The notes: a model not told the origin generated them from the letters alone. 64,000 bases of DNA from Lottia gigantea (GCF_000327385.1 NW_008707205.1:382495-446494); one strand, 5' to 3'; shown: positions 34,013 to 48,100, counted from the stretch's first letter. Numbers and translations are program-made.

Positions 34013-37000
34013 GGGGCTTTAGTTGTCACATTCTTTGCTTTCAAGGGGGAATAGGTTTTGCCTTCAAGTTGGAATAAATGTCATGTTCTTTCAAAAGGGA
34101 GAACATCCATCTTTGCTTTCTAGGGAAATAGGTGTCAAATTCTTTGCTTTCAAGGATTGGTGATATGTTTCATGATCTTTCCATTTGCAATAGAGGTCAC
34201 CGTTCTTTTCTTTCCGTGGTGAATAGGTTTCATGTTCTTGCTTTTCAAGGGGAATAGGTGTCACTGTTCTTTTCTTTCCTTGGTGAATAGGTTTCATGTT
34301 CTTACTTTTCAAGGGGAATAGGTGTCACTGTTCTTTTCTTTCCATGGTGAATAGGTTTCATGTTCTTGCTTTTCAAGGGGAATAGGTGTCACTGTTCTTT
34401 TCTTTCCTTGGTGAATAGGTTTCATGTTCTTACTTTTCAAGGGGAATAGGTGTCACTGTTCTTTTCTTTCCGTGGTGAATAGGTTTCATGTTCTTACTTT
34501 TCAAGGGAAATAGGTGTCACTGTTCTTTTCTTTCAGTGGTGAATAGGTTTCATGTTCTTACTTTTCAAGGGAAATAGGTGTCACTGTTCTTTTCTTTCCC
34601 GGAGTAATAGGTGTTATGTTCTTACTCTTCCAGGGGGAATAAGCTTCATGTTCTTACTTTTCCAAGGTGAATCAGTTTCTTATTCTTTCTTTTCCAGGGG
34701 GAATGTTGGCCTACGTTCTTTCCTTTCCAGGGGGAATAATTGCCACCGTTGTTTTCTTTCCAGGGGGAATAGGTGCCACCGTTCTTTCCTTTCAGGGGGA
34801 ATAGGTGTCACTGTTCATGACTCTTTTCTTTCCAGGTCGATTAAGTGCCACCTTATTTCTTTCCAGGGAAAAATAAGTGCCACCGTTTTGGCCTTTCTGG
34901 ACGGAATAGGTGTCATGTTCTTACTTTTCCAGAGGGAATAAGTGTCACATTATTTCCTTTCCAGGGGGGGATTAGGTATCACCGTTCTCTTATCAAGGGG
35001 GAATTAGTGCCACCGTTCTTTTCTTTTCAAACGGGGATAAGGTATCATGGTGCTACTAGGAATGGGTGCTACCGTTCTTTCCTTTCAAGGGGGAATGGGT
35101 GCTACCGTTCTTTCCTTTTGAGGGGGGAATGGGCGCTACCGTTCTTCCCTTTCAAGGGGGAATGGGTGGCGCCCTTCTCCCCTTTCAAGGGGGAATGGGT
35201 GCCACCGTTATTCCCTTTCAAGGGGGAATGGGTGCTACCGTTCTTTCCTTACTGGGGGGGAATGGGTGCTACCGTTCTTCCCTTTCAAGGGGAATGGGTG
35301 CTACCGTTCTTTCCTTTCTAGGGGGAATGGATGCTACCGTTCTTTCCTTTCAAGGGGGAATGGGTGCTACCGTTCTCCCCTTTTAAGGGGGAATGGGTAC
35401 TACCGTTCTTCCCTTTCAAGGGGGAATGGGTGCTACCGTTCTCCCCTTTCAAGGGGAATGGGTGCCACCGTTCTCCCCTTTCAAGGGGGAATGGGTGCCA
35501 TCGTTCTTCCCTTTCAAGGGGGAATGGGTGCTACCGTTGTTTCCTTACTGGGGGGAAAAGGTGCCACCGTTCTTTCCTTTTGAGGGGGAATGAGTGCTAC
35601 CGTTCTCCCCTTACAAGGGGGAATGGCTGCCACCGTTATTTCCTTTCACGGGGGAATGGGTGCCACCGTTCTTCCCTTTCAGGGGGGAATGGGTGCTACC
35701 GCTCTTTCCTTTCAAGGGGGAATGGGTGTCACCGTTCTCCCCTTTCAAGGGGGAATGGGTGCCACCGTTCTTCCCTTTCAAGGGGGAATGGGTGTCACCG
35801 TTCTCCCCTTTCAAGGGGGAATGGGTGCTACCGTTCTTTCCTTTCTAGGGGGAATGGATGCAACCGTTCTTTCCTTTCAAGGGGGAATGGGTGCTACCGT
35901 TCTCCCCTTTTAAGGGGGAATGGGTGCAACCGTTATCCCCTTTCAAGGGGGAATGGGTGCCACCGTTCTCCCCTTTCAAGGGGGAATGGGTGCCACCGCT
36001 CTTTCCTTTCAAGGGGGAATGGATGCCACCGTTCTCCCCTTTCAAGGGGGAATGGATGCCACCGTTCTCCCCTTTCAAGGGGGAATGGGTGCTACCGTTC
36101 TCCCCTTACAAGGGGGAATGGGTGCTACCGTTCTTTCCTTACTGGGGGGAATGGGTGCTACCGTTCTTTCCTTACTGGGGGGAATGGGTGCTACCGTTCT
36201 TCCCTTTCAAGGGGGAATGGGTGCTACCGTTCTTTCCTTACTGGGGGGAATGGGTGCTACCGTTATTCCCTTTGAAGGGGGAATGGGTGCCACCGTTCTT
36301 CCCTTTCAAGGGGGAATGGGCGCTACCGTTCTCCCCTTTCAAGGGGGAATGGGTGCCACCGTTCTCCGCTTTCAAGGGGGAATGGATGCCACCGTTCTCC
36401 CCTTTCAAGGGGGAATGGATGCCACCGTTCTCCCCTTACAAGGGGGAATGGGTGCCACCGTTCTTCCCTTTCGAGGGGGAAATGGGTGCCACCGTTCTTC
36501 CCTTTCGAGGAGGGATGGGCGCCACCGTTCTTCCCTTTCAAGGGGGAATAGGACCGTTCTCCCCTTTTAAGGGGGAATGGGTGCCACCGTTCTCCCCTTT
36601 CAAGGGGGAATGGGTGCCACCGTTCTCCCCTTTCAAGGGGGAATGGGTGCCACCGTTCTCCCCTTTCAAGGGGGAATGGGTGCCACCGTTCTTTCCTTTC
36701 GAGGGGGAATGGGTGCTACCGTTCTTTCCTTTCAAGGGGGAATGGGTGCCACCGTTCTTCCCTTTCGAGGGGGAAATGGGTGCCACCGTTCTTCCCTTTC
36801 GAGGGGGAATGGGCGCCACCGTTCTTCCCTTTCAAGGGGGAATAGGACCGTTCTCCCCTTTTAAGGGGGAATGGGTGCCACCGTTCTCCCCTTTCAAGGG
36901 GGAATGGGTGCCACCGTTCTCCCCTTTCAAGGGGGAATGGGTGCCACCGTTCTCCCCTTTCAAGGGGGAATGGGTGCCACCGTTCTTTCCTTTCGAGGGG

Positions 37001-37495
37001 GAATGGGTGCTACCGTTCTTTCCTTTCAAGGGGGAATGGGTGTCACCGTTCTTTCCTTTCAAGGGGGAATGGCTGCCACCGTTATTTCCTTTCAAGGGGG
37101 AATGGGTATCACCGTTTTTTTCAAGCACCAATTCCCCCTCAAAAGGAAAGAACGGTAGCACTCATTCCCCCTTGAAAAGAAAGAACGGTAGCACCCATTA
37201 AAGGGGGAGTGGGTGCCACCGTTCTCCCCTTTCTAGGGGGAATGGGTGTTACCGCCCTTTCCTATTCCCCCTGGAAAGGAAAGAAGGGTATCACATTCTT
37301 CCTTGAAAGTATGATGGTTCCCATTCCCCCTTTCCAGAGGGAATAGGTGTTGCTGTTCTCTACTTTACAAGGGGAATAGGTGCCATCGTCCTTTCCTTTC
37401 CCTGGAAAATGACACCTATTCCCCCCCTGGAAAATGACACCTATTTCCCCCAGGAATCAAGAGAACGGTGACACTTATTCTCCCTGGAAAGTAAA
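34013..37495. repeat. Large 33-bp minisatellite with diverged edges and inverted units
   Basis: Around 100 units. In the centre (about 35070-37110) the unit is 33 bp, GGGGGAATGGGTGCCACCG then TTCTCCCCTTTCAA, GC-rich against AT-rich surroundings. From 34013 to about 34900 the units are diverged, with a dimeric form of about 61 bp (GGTGAATAGGTTTCATGTTC plus TTTTCAAGGGGAATAGGTGT). Unit length is a multiple of three and lacks stops, so several frames on both strands stay open over hundreds of codons (GGMGATVLPFQ, GEWVLPFSPFK, RGNGCHRSPLS, KGENGGTHSPL). These are not treated as genes. Each unit has CCCCTT and AAGGGG arms able to form a small hairpin. From about 37118 on, units alternate in orientation. 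Confidence 0.93.
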
Positions 37496-38212
37496 TAACA
37501 CACATCATATTCTTTATAGAAACTCTTGAAATATACATGTAAACTGTGCAATATTAAAATCATTAGTTATAAAGAATTGTTTTGATATTATCATTCAACT
37601 CCAAACCTTAAGAATAATTATCATTTGACCTCTGACCTTTATCTTAATTAAATAGTTTTAATGAATTTCAGATACAAAAACATAACAAAGAAGTAACAAA
37701 ACAGGATTTTTAAGTTCAATACAAAACTTCAAAATAAACAATGAAATTTCTCTAAACAATAGTAGAAGGCCATTGTAATCGTTTTTGACAATCTAATAAG
37801 TAAATATTGAAATATCACATGTAAAAAAAAAACACCAGCAAAAATAAAAGTTTTGATAATTTGAGACATTTATATACGTCATAGCCAAAATCTATAATTC
37901 AATCTAAATAAAAATTGCTAATTAATGTATTTACAATTGGTATTTTATTTAATAGTAAGAGGAATAGATTGGAATGCATATTTATTTCCATGTTCCTTTC
38001 ACAAGGTTAAATATTATCCATATCAATATATAGTTAATATCGAACGTTGCTAAAGGAACATGATTTATTTCACTCTTTCATATTGTCCACATAGAAAGAT
38101 GTTGGTGTATAAAAGTAAGAATTCACCGGGTTGTAAGGATGCACACTGTGCATTTTGAAACAAGGAAGACAACTTTCATATACAAACATATAGATTTCCA
38201 GCCCTAAAGTAC
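37496..38212. other. Unique-looking AT-rich spacer between two minisatellites
   Basis: I see no exon, RNA gene or repeat here. Possible polyadenylation hexamers on the minus strand (TTTATT on plus near 37945, 37980 and 38065) could serve the ACC transcript, but this cannot be settled by eye. Confidence 0.5.
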
Positions 38213-38940
38213 ATGCCAACAACAAGTGGTGTAGCCAACAACCCATTGGTGTTTATGTCAACAACCCATTGGTGTTTATGTCAACAACCAAGTGGTATAC
38301 ATGTCAACAACCAAGTGGTATCAAGTGGTATACATGTCAACAACCAAGTGGTATACATGTCAACAACCAAGTGGTATACATGTCAACAACCAAGTGGTAT
38401 CAAGTGGTATACATGTCAACAACCAAGTGGTATACATGTCAACAACCAAGTGGTATACATGTCAACAACCAAGTGGTATACATGTCAACAACCAAGTGGT
38501 ATCAAGTGGTATACATGTCAACAACCCATTGGTGTTTATGTCAACAACCAAGTGGTGTACATGTCAACAACCCAGTGGTGTACACGTCAACAACCAAGTG
38601 GTATACATGTCAACAACCAAGTGGTGTACATGTCAACAACCATGTGGTATCAAGTGGTATACATGTCAACAACCAAGTGGTAAACATGTCAACAACCCAT
38701 TGGTGTTTATGTCAACAACCAAGTGGTATACATGTCAACAACCAAGTGGTGTACATGTCAACAACCCAGTGGTGTACACGTCAACAACCCAGTGGTATAC
38801 ACGTCAACAACCATGTGGTGTACATGTCAACAACCATGTGGTGTACATGTCAACAACCCAGCGGTGTACATGTCAACATCGTTTACCTCAACAACCAGTT
38901 TTGTTTACCCCAACAATAAGTGGTGTACATGTCAACAATC
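38213..38940. repeat. 23-bp minisatellite (GTATACATGTCAACAACCAAGTG)
   Basis: About 30 units of GTATACATGTC plus AACAACCAAGTG, with variants GTGTTTATGTC and GTGTACACGTC, and an occasional extra GTATCAAGTG. A 23-bp period cycles through all three frames without stops, producing three overlapping long open frames that are artefacts. The array lies about 250 bp beyond the ACC stop codon and may fall in its 3' UTR. Confidence 0.92.
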
Positions 38941-39190
38941 AACTGTGTACATTATTATGCTCTAATCAACAATGCTTCATTCTTAATAATGGAAAATTAA
39001 AGAGCTACATATATATAAAACAATATTAAACAAAACAAGCCATAAACCTAACAATTAAATATCTGCTTTTTTGGCAGCATGATGAGAGTCCCTAATTCAT
39101 AATATTTCATTAAAATACATAAATTACTCAAAAAATAATATTAAGTTCATTCTACGAGTATTTTCAGAGGTGTTTTGATCATAGCTCCCT
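38941..39190 (-). other. ACACA: ACC 3' UTR (proximal part)
   Basis: AT-rich, non-coding sequence directly downstream of the ACC stop codon. No polyadenylation signal could be assigned with confidence. Confidence 0.5.
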
Positions 39191-42100
39191 CTATGAAGTC
39201 TCCATATTGGCCAAAATTCTAGAAATTTCAGCTCTTTGACCTGAGGTCATGTGTTGTGTTATATGAACTATAGAATCCATGGCTACATCAGGGTTGTCAT
39301 CCAATAAACTGAAATATAAACCGTGGTAGTTAATTTCCGTCATGTACATATACTTCAAAAAAAGCAGTAAAGTGTCTGGATCAAAGAGGCTAATCAGATA
39401 CTCTGTGCTATGTTTCTGAATAAGGCTTATAAAGACAGAACAGAGGAAAATTTGCCTACCCTATTTGATTGCTAATGACAAAGGTATTTTCAACCTTATT
39501 TTAATTTATTATAGCTCCTAATTTGCGTACTATTATCGTGACCATTATCAATAGTGACTATAAACAAAGACTTACTTTCTAACTTTCTGTAAAACATGTT
39601 CCCTTTGTATACATTTAATATTCTCTTCTAATAAATTACTTTCATTATTGTCATCTAATTGTTCTGATAGCCATTTTACAGCAGATGCATCATCTTCCCA
39701 TTGGTAGCCCTACAATACAGACTTTATTGTATATTTTACTGTTCTGCATAATATCGCTAGCTTCCAACTGTCTAATAAGAATCTTTTGGCAATCGGAAAG
39801 TACTCTATTTCTATGTTATTGAATACATACAGCTTTGATATGTCTTCTACTTACATTAATGGTACCTTTATCTTCAACAAACCATCGACTTAACATAGAA
39901 TTTAACTGAGCTTCTACTAAATTATTGGTATATTTCCTCATTTTATCTTTAACTTGATTTTCTAATAATCTTCTTCTTAATCTCCAATAGAAAAACTTTC
40001 TACTGGTCTTCCATTCCAGCACATTCTAAAATCATAACAGAACAAAATATATCATTTCCTCTCTAGTAATTCTTAGCATTGACTAATTTCCCTGACAAAG
40101 ATAATTTCAGTGGCGGAGCCAGGTGCCTCCCCTCGCTGCCCTGAAAGCAAGATTTTCAGACAAAACTCTCTTAACTAGGTTAGAAATTAGGGCAATCTCA
40201 GATATTTTTTACAAGAAAAAGTGCACCTGATTGGGCTTATTAAAATGAGCCAAGCCATGCAGCGTACAATGAAGGACAGCAGTATCAGTCTACTCTTTTC
40301 CCATGGGAAAAAGAATCTTTAATGTGCAGAGCCTGCTGCAGCCTTGTCCCATTCGAATACCTAGTTGCTTTTTTCATGTCAGCCATTATGACCTGTATCA
40401 TTGACGAAGGATTAAAAGTATATTTTGACCAATGACAGTCTTAGACATTCTAGTATGCAATCGAGCATCCAATTCCTGACCAGCCACAGACCCCTCAATT
40501 TTCAGCCTGATTAAGATCATATCAAAACTTACGGAAATAACTCCTTTCTCTTCCATTCTACCTGGTGTATCATGAAGATCAGCAAACTGAACAGCTACTG
40601 TATGATACATAGGTAATAAACTTTCTTCTCTTTCCTTTAACTGTACTTTTAATTTACTCTTTTCTTCTTCTTTTAAGTCAGGATTACTTAATTGTTCTAT
40701 CAGCTGACGACATTTATGATCTAGTCTACGTATCGATTTTTCCAGGTCTTTCCGTCTGAATTTAATCTCTACAGTACCTTCTGGTTCTAATACGCCACCC
40801 CTTCAAAATACATTTTAATTGAAATGAGTTAAACATGAACTTTCTGTATTTTGTGGGTTCCTAAGCTAATAAAGATAAAAACATCAGTGCATTCATGGAA
40901 GGATATTATTTAATCCCAAATTTATTCTGAACACAAAATTTAGCATACTTGTCCAGTTTCACAAAGTACTTATAAATTTACCAATTAAATTTTTTTCCAT
41001 AAGGTATTTGAATCTGGTGTATATGTCTTCATATCTAAAACAGGTGTGGACTTGCACTTTTATCACATAGTGCTATTTGGCAACCTACCTGCTGAGTTGA
41101 TCAGCAAACATTTCCATATGAGTAGGATTAATGGAGGGATCCACTACTACCCAGGCTCCACCTCGTAATTCAGCATAAGGTGGTATATACACTAATATAG
41201 GCTGCTTATAATCACGTAATGCATCAACGATATACGATCCAAACTTTAATACTTGGTCATACATATCTGAAAAGAAATGTCTGAACCTCAATTGCTCCAT
41301 AGAAAGGGTCATGCAGGGAAAAAAATATACAATTTTACAGTGATGTCATTCAGGTTGTCTGTATTGAGGACAGATGGCTTTGAATGCATATTCACACCCA
41401 ATGTATATTCTTTTTAAATCTGATTAATGTTACAATACCTACCCTTCATGCCACCAGAAAACCCTCTCCAATTGGCAAACACCATCAATGGTAGCTCTTC
41501 GCGATTGAAGTCCATTATAGCCTGTGCTGTTTTAAATGCAGAATCAGGAAACCAGACTTGTCCTGCCTGTTGTATAACTTTAGATTCTGAGTCTAGATTA
41601 GCAGGATCTGCAGGAACTTGTAATTCTACAGTTCTAGTTTCAACTGATACTACACCTACTGGAATACCACCCAATCTGCAAATAAAATGTAAAATATATA
41701 TCTACTATTTTTACATGTAAATATAAACACATGTTAACCCTAAAATATTAAATTATAAAGGTAAGAACATAAATATTATCAAAAATTATCTTCAAACACA
41801 AAAGAGTTTTGATCATCTCTGAAATTTGAAATTTCACCATTTTTAAGCACCTTGAAATCTTATCAAACTGAAATCTCAAAAGCTTTCAAGCCCAAACTGT
41901 GGTCAAACAAGCAATAAAAAAAGCTATTCCTTACCTTGCTCTGCCAGTAACAACAGTTTGTGCCCATGGTGATAAAATTTCTGACCATGTTCCTCTGTCA
42001 AAAAATCCTGTTTGGTATGTTTTACCATCTGAAATTATAATATCAAAAATACATACTCAACAACTCATATCATGGATGAAGAGAGTAGTATTTCAAAGAA

Positions 42101-45100
42101 CAATAAGGGTGTCGCTCGATTGGTTAATTCTGAACAGGTTCCACTTGTTCCAATTATTCTGGCTTGTATCAAATGATATGGAACCGGATGTCATATTCAA
42201 AATTTAACCTTCCACATTCTCAGCCATTTTGAATTCTGTCCACACCTTCTTTTTGTAGGAACACATTCTGAACCCTGTTTCAAATTGTTTTATAACAGAA
42301 AGACTAGCTGACTGGTCATCTCATCTTAGACGTGACTTACCTGGTAATTTGCGGCCAGCTAACATCCAGCGTACATCATACGGTGATTTAGTTGGTACAA
42401 ACTCTATCTCTCTATCTATACAATCTGTTGGTTCCATAATAGGTACACCAGCACCATGACACTGTCAATAGAATTAACAATACTACATTGAAGACATAGT
42501 AAACTGTCTGACAATGGCAGACTTAAAGGAATTGGTAAGTGGTATCTAGTATAACAACAGGAGAGTGGGGTGTTAGAGAATAAGTGTGGTCTAAAATAAC
42601 AATCAATGTTCAGTTATGCCGGCACAAAGTAAAAGTATCCTATTATTGAGTAAATCATCCAGTGGTAATGGTAAGCTTTTTAGAAATGTAGAAGAAACTT
42701 TTGCATGTTTTTGTTGTTTTCTTATAAAACTTTGGACTGTATCATATATACATAAAGTAAATACCCATACTGCCATATGTCAATAAAACTTCACAATATA
42801 TCACAAGCTCAACTGAAATTAACCAAACGTAAGAAATCCATCACCCCAGGAATGAATCAAGGCATGTTTCAGCAGAATAATAACATACCTTTGGAACATA
42901 AGATAACCAATGTACAACTTTAAATACTCCGTCAAAATCGTCTGAAACTACATCATGTGATACACCATTATTATGCATGATCTGTATACCACCTAGCTGT
43001 CCATTACTAGTATATACCTCACGTCCCAATACCTATCAATACAAAATTATTTTCTTTAAAGATGGGTTCCCTTATTTTCATTTCAAAAATGAAAATGCTT
43101 ATACTTATATGAATAGAAAGTAGAGGTGTTCTAATGACTTGGAAAAACACCACTTTGTCTGACATGTCCATAATTAATTCATAATTATCATTAGAGAATT
43201 TTCAGCAGAATTCCAATGAGTGACCAATCAAAAAAGGTCAAAAAGTCTTTTTGTTTATCCAGACTGTACATACATGGACATAATATATGACTGGTTTAAA
43301 CTCTAAATTATATGCAATAAGAACATAATGATATGATTAAGAATAAATGATATTTCATTAGAAACACCAATTAATTAAATAGTTTGCTGTATTTTGTACA
43401 CTAAAAAATAAGGAAACCCATCTTTAACTATGTATGAAATTGTCAAAATAACCTTGCTAAAATGGTATCCAAATGTTGTTTCAAGACAAACACATAATAT
43501 TATCATAACGATGCCTGCCATCAAATTCCTTTGCAGGGAAAGAAAGTGTTCTTTGAATATAACAGATAATTTATAATAACTTTGCACTGATAGAAATACA
43601 ATGTTATGCAAACAGATTTTCCTACGATCATTGCATACACTTTAGATTGAAACTACCCAAATTGAAATTGATGGCCCTTCATATGAACGAGAGGTAGGAC
43701 TTCAATTCTAGTTAATTAATTTGCAAATCAAATAATCAGACAGCATCTTGCCCTTGAGAACTCATTACCTACCTTATTTAAAGCTCCAGCTCCTGTTAAT
43801 ATTATATGTGAGGATTCAACTTGAATAATTCTCTGTCCTAATCTCACTAAATACGCTCCAATACCTATTGCACGACAACTGACCTATAACAACAAATATT
43901 TACATCAAAATAAATCAAGCATTATAAATCTGTAATTATTGAACATTTCTTTAACAATTTCCTTCAAGGGACAGATTCACTATCCGTTAGACCAACTGTA
44001 CCTTAGTTTAGAAATGGGATTTTTTAATCAGTAATAGTCTTTTCATGAGACTCTGCCAGACATATATAAAACAGACAGTGAAATTTCTAGATTGAGTTAT
44101 ATTTGAAGGGATTATGTGAATTTTAAGCACATCTGAAGACTATTTACATTTATTCATGACCCATGGCCTTTAATAACTTTAAGGGATCCATGCAAAAAAA
44201 TTACACCTGAGGGAGTTCAATTAATATTAATCATATCACTTTTCAGAATGAAAATTTGATTTCTGATACATGTCTGATCAGAGCAAGTCGTATTTATTTG
44301 TCAAAGGGATGCACTGGTCTAACTGGCCAACATTCTCATGCAAATGACACTATGTATGTATACTTACTAGATTAATAGTAACAACTTCATTATAAGCTTG
44401 TGATGTTTCACCAGCTATCATACCAGATCCCTTTAAATTCTCTACTCCTAACCCATCTTCTTTACCTGCAAATTATGATATTCAATACATATTTGTTACT
44501 TTAATATTTTCTCGAAAAGCTGGTACATTTCTTATATTGCAGAAGAAACAGATTTCTTTCTGAAACAAACCACAATACCTCAAAATAAGCCAGTTTAGAC
44601 TAATATTCTTTTAGTCAAAGTATTTGATGAGGGCAAGATGTCTTCTGCCAACTGGATCACTTCTATGAGTCGGTTAAGCAAATATAAAAATTTAATACAT
44701 GTATAACCCTTTTTGAATACAAAAGTCTTTGGATTTAGAGCACTCTAGATGTCTTTGCAAATTCAAAATTGCAAATGTGCAGCTATATCTGAGGCTACAA
44801 TGAGCACTTAGTTGCTAACCTATAATATCAGTAATCTTATATCTGGATTCTCCTTCATCTTCTATTAATTCAGCTCGTACAGAATTAGAGGCACTCACTT
44901 TCTTAAACTCATCTGGTCTCAGATAGAGATATTTAAATCCCTGTAAATACAATATAAATTTTTAAATAGTCAATGTGACCCAATTTATAGATGTATTTTG
45001 AAATATTTATATCATAGTCTTAATAAAGAGTTAATAATAGTAAAAAAGTGATTGTATGAGATCTTGTATGTTGATTTTGAGGACGGAAAATGTCACATGA

Positions 45101-48100
45101 AATAGTTTTATTCAACCTACATGACAGATTTGACACGTGTTCAGAAATCAAATAAATTGGATTTTCAAACAATTATTTCTTTAAAACATTAAAAACATAA
45201 CGTACAGGACTGACCTCTGTCACACAACAATGATACACAGACTGTCATCTGCATCAGGATTTGAACCCAGTTGTGCAGTTCAGATATTTTTACATAGCTT
45301 GTTTACAATAATTGTAGCACCTCTATACAAAATGCCATTTTTTTTACACATATATAAAATGAATTTACCTTGTTAGCATCATCATTATCTATCCAGGCCA
45401 CTCTAAATAAATGTTTTACTTCTTCAGCTAGACCTATTCTAGCTCCACTATTAGCTGCTATATAAACCCGAGGTAAACCTTGTTTACGTGATAATTCAGA
45501 AGCTCTCTAAAAAGACAAAGAAACCAGGTAGTTTGTGAGACAAGGTAACATACCACTACACCAACACTTAAATCATATAGTTCTTATTATTTCAGTCAAT
45601 TTTGAACTTGTCTGTCATATTATCAGTGAAAACTTCATTGTGCTAACTAGTCTGATACAGTTTACAATAAATCAGAAACCATCCTGGAAATATCATCCAA
45701 TATCTCATTAATCTTAATTTGGCGTATGATGTATCCAAATCACAACTTTATTCATGTACTTCAAATCTTTTCGGCTAGTTTTGTATCACAAGAGACCACA
45801 ATTAATCCAATCCAGAAACTTTTAAAATAGATCAAGGGCAATGACGTTAACACCAAAATCATCCGAGATCTGAATAGTCATACATTGTTTAATTCAATTC
45901 AAATGAGAACTTTTTCTCTTCAAGTGAAGACATTGACTAAAATATTGTTCAGAATTGTTTGCATGTATTAAGGGGTCTGAACAAAACACATTACAAAGAC
46001 AATCTGAAGCTATTCATACCTGAAATAGGATGTCTTCCTGAGGACCGAAGGAACCAATCTTAAATGTCATATCATTAGCTATAACAATAACATCTCTACC
46101 ATCAGGATATTGTGGTGTTTTCATAGTCATTAACCATGCTACCATACCAATCTACAATATATAGGGCAATAAAGGACTGTCAATTTTTGCATTCTGAAAT
46201 ACCAGAAGTGAAATAACTTATTGCTATGTTATTAATTCAATTTTGAATTGATATCATTGATAATTGTTAATAGCTTTTCGTGCCCAATATGTAAAAATTC
46301 CGCAAGAGTACTACAACTACACAAAAATCCCATAATTCAATAATACCCTGAACTTTTTCCATTTTTGTCTTTTCTATATTTGGAGGAGTCTTGAGAAAAC
46401 ACATGGATTTGAAGGCTCAAATTTAAATGGTTAGCTGTGAACACTATTACTGATTGGTTTGAGAGATAAATAAACTTGTGTCAAGGGCAATAACTCTTAC
46501 CTCATTTTCTCCTGGTAATCTATTTTGTTGTAGTAAATTACCATGATTATCTACTACCAATTCTATACATTTAAAAACATCATCTGAAGCTTCCCTTTCT
46601 TCTTGTTTAGTCACTTTATAATATTCTTTCCATGAATTGATTAAAGCCTACAGTATAAAATACGATGTTACGACATGGAAATTTGGGTCAAATATAGTGT
46701 TACGAATGGCATTCTATGGTTTGAAACAAATATTGGCAAACGATGGGCACCAAAAATGTTGAGGTGTTCTTTGCACTTTGCATGCAGTTTTTTTGTCAGT
46801 GTTATGGCTGACAAATAAGCACATGTTTAAAAGATCTTCAAGGAAAAGTTGTAAAATAGGTTTGTAAAAACATTAATATTTCAAATTTATCAATTCTTAC
46901 CATTTTAAACATATCAGGATAATCATAGACATAGGTAGTACCACTGGATTGAGCTTGGAATCTTTTTAATTGTAGATGATCCTTAGTAAGATAGGGTGTA
47001 CTAACAAATAGTCCATGGTACGGTCCTTGTCTAGCACCATAGGCTTCAAACATAATCTACAATATATATATATATATATTTATTATTAAACATAATCTAC
47101 AAATATTCATCTTCAAACATTATCTACATTATATATTTAAGTTCAAACATTATCTACAATATATATATAAAAAAAAAAAATAATCTCCAATATACATGTT
47201 AATCATCTTCAAACATAATCTACAAAATACATTTATCTACAATACATTTGAGTAAGATGATCGTACATGTAAGTCAAATATTGTGGCGTTAATTTATGCA
47301 CTTGAGTGAAACAGACTGTTTTTCAGTGGTGACACCTAGAAAAATACTTTGTTCTTCCAACTTCACCCCCACTTCATTTCTAACAAATTCTAAAATATGA
47401 TTGTATACATTTTTGCATTAAGATATGTAACAGAATGCACCAAATCATATCTTTTTTTCGAACATTTTCATGGGGAGAAACCTCTCAAACGTTCCATGGC
47501 CTCTGTTTATAAGCTTCCACATAGCTGCCTCATTTTCAATTTTAATCCAGCCAGTCGGTCTGCCCATAATTATACTCCCAGTCTCGGGAGGCTGGAGACG
47601 TGGCTGCTGATAGCCACATAAAACTCAATCGGATCACGTATAAATATATAAAGTAATTTCACGATAAACAAAAAAAGACCAACCTGTCCAGTACGTTGAT
47701 CTGTAATCTCTTTATATAAATTAATATCTAAATAATATCCACTATCATTAGTTATAAATATACGGATAGGAAAACTTGATCCTGATGTTGTTAACCTGTA
47801 AAATTATAGAGCATCTTCTTCAGTGCGTTTAATAACTTGAAGTACAAAAGATACCAATTTAAAGTGTACCATTGTGCTACCTGCTGGCTCATGCACTAGA
47901 ATTCTGTAAGTTAGTTCAAGGTATAAACAGTAATGTCTGTAACCACAATTTGTTTTAAAGACTTGTTACCTGATGGTAAATTTAAGCTCAGCTTGTAAAA
48001 CACGTAATTTCCACAATCTACTTCCATATCTCATAACCATATTACGTACTGTATCTTCTAACTATAAAACATTATATACAGATTAAAAACAATATCAAAA

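Larger units (their letters stand above)
39191..46647 (-). other. ACACA: ACC carboxyltransferase domain and C-terminus
   Basis: Fifteen exons. The N-CT half shows [66 protein letters not shown] and [10 protein letters not shown]. The C-CT half shows [74 protein letters not shown] and [20 protein letters not shown]. The protein ends [11 protein letters not shown]. The active-site oxyanion loops and CoA-binding residues appear intact. Confidence 0.96.

Noticed and set aside
35331-37201. Long open frames of 314 and 447 codons in the 33-bp array
   Set aside because: All are periodic read-outs of a stop-free repeat, open in several frames and on both strands, with no independent coding evidence.
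38213-39029. Three overlapping open frames of 156-245 codons
   Set aside because: They are frame-cycling translations of the 23-bp repeat.
45200-45310. tRNA-like B box (GGGTTCAAATCC on the minus strand)
   Set aside because: A lone B box without a matching A box or stem; possibly a SINE fragment, too weak to list.
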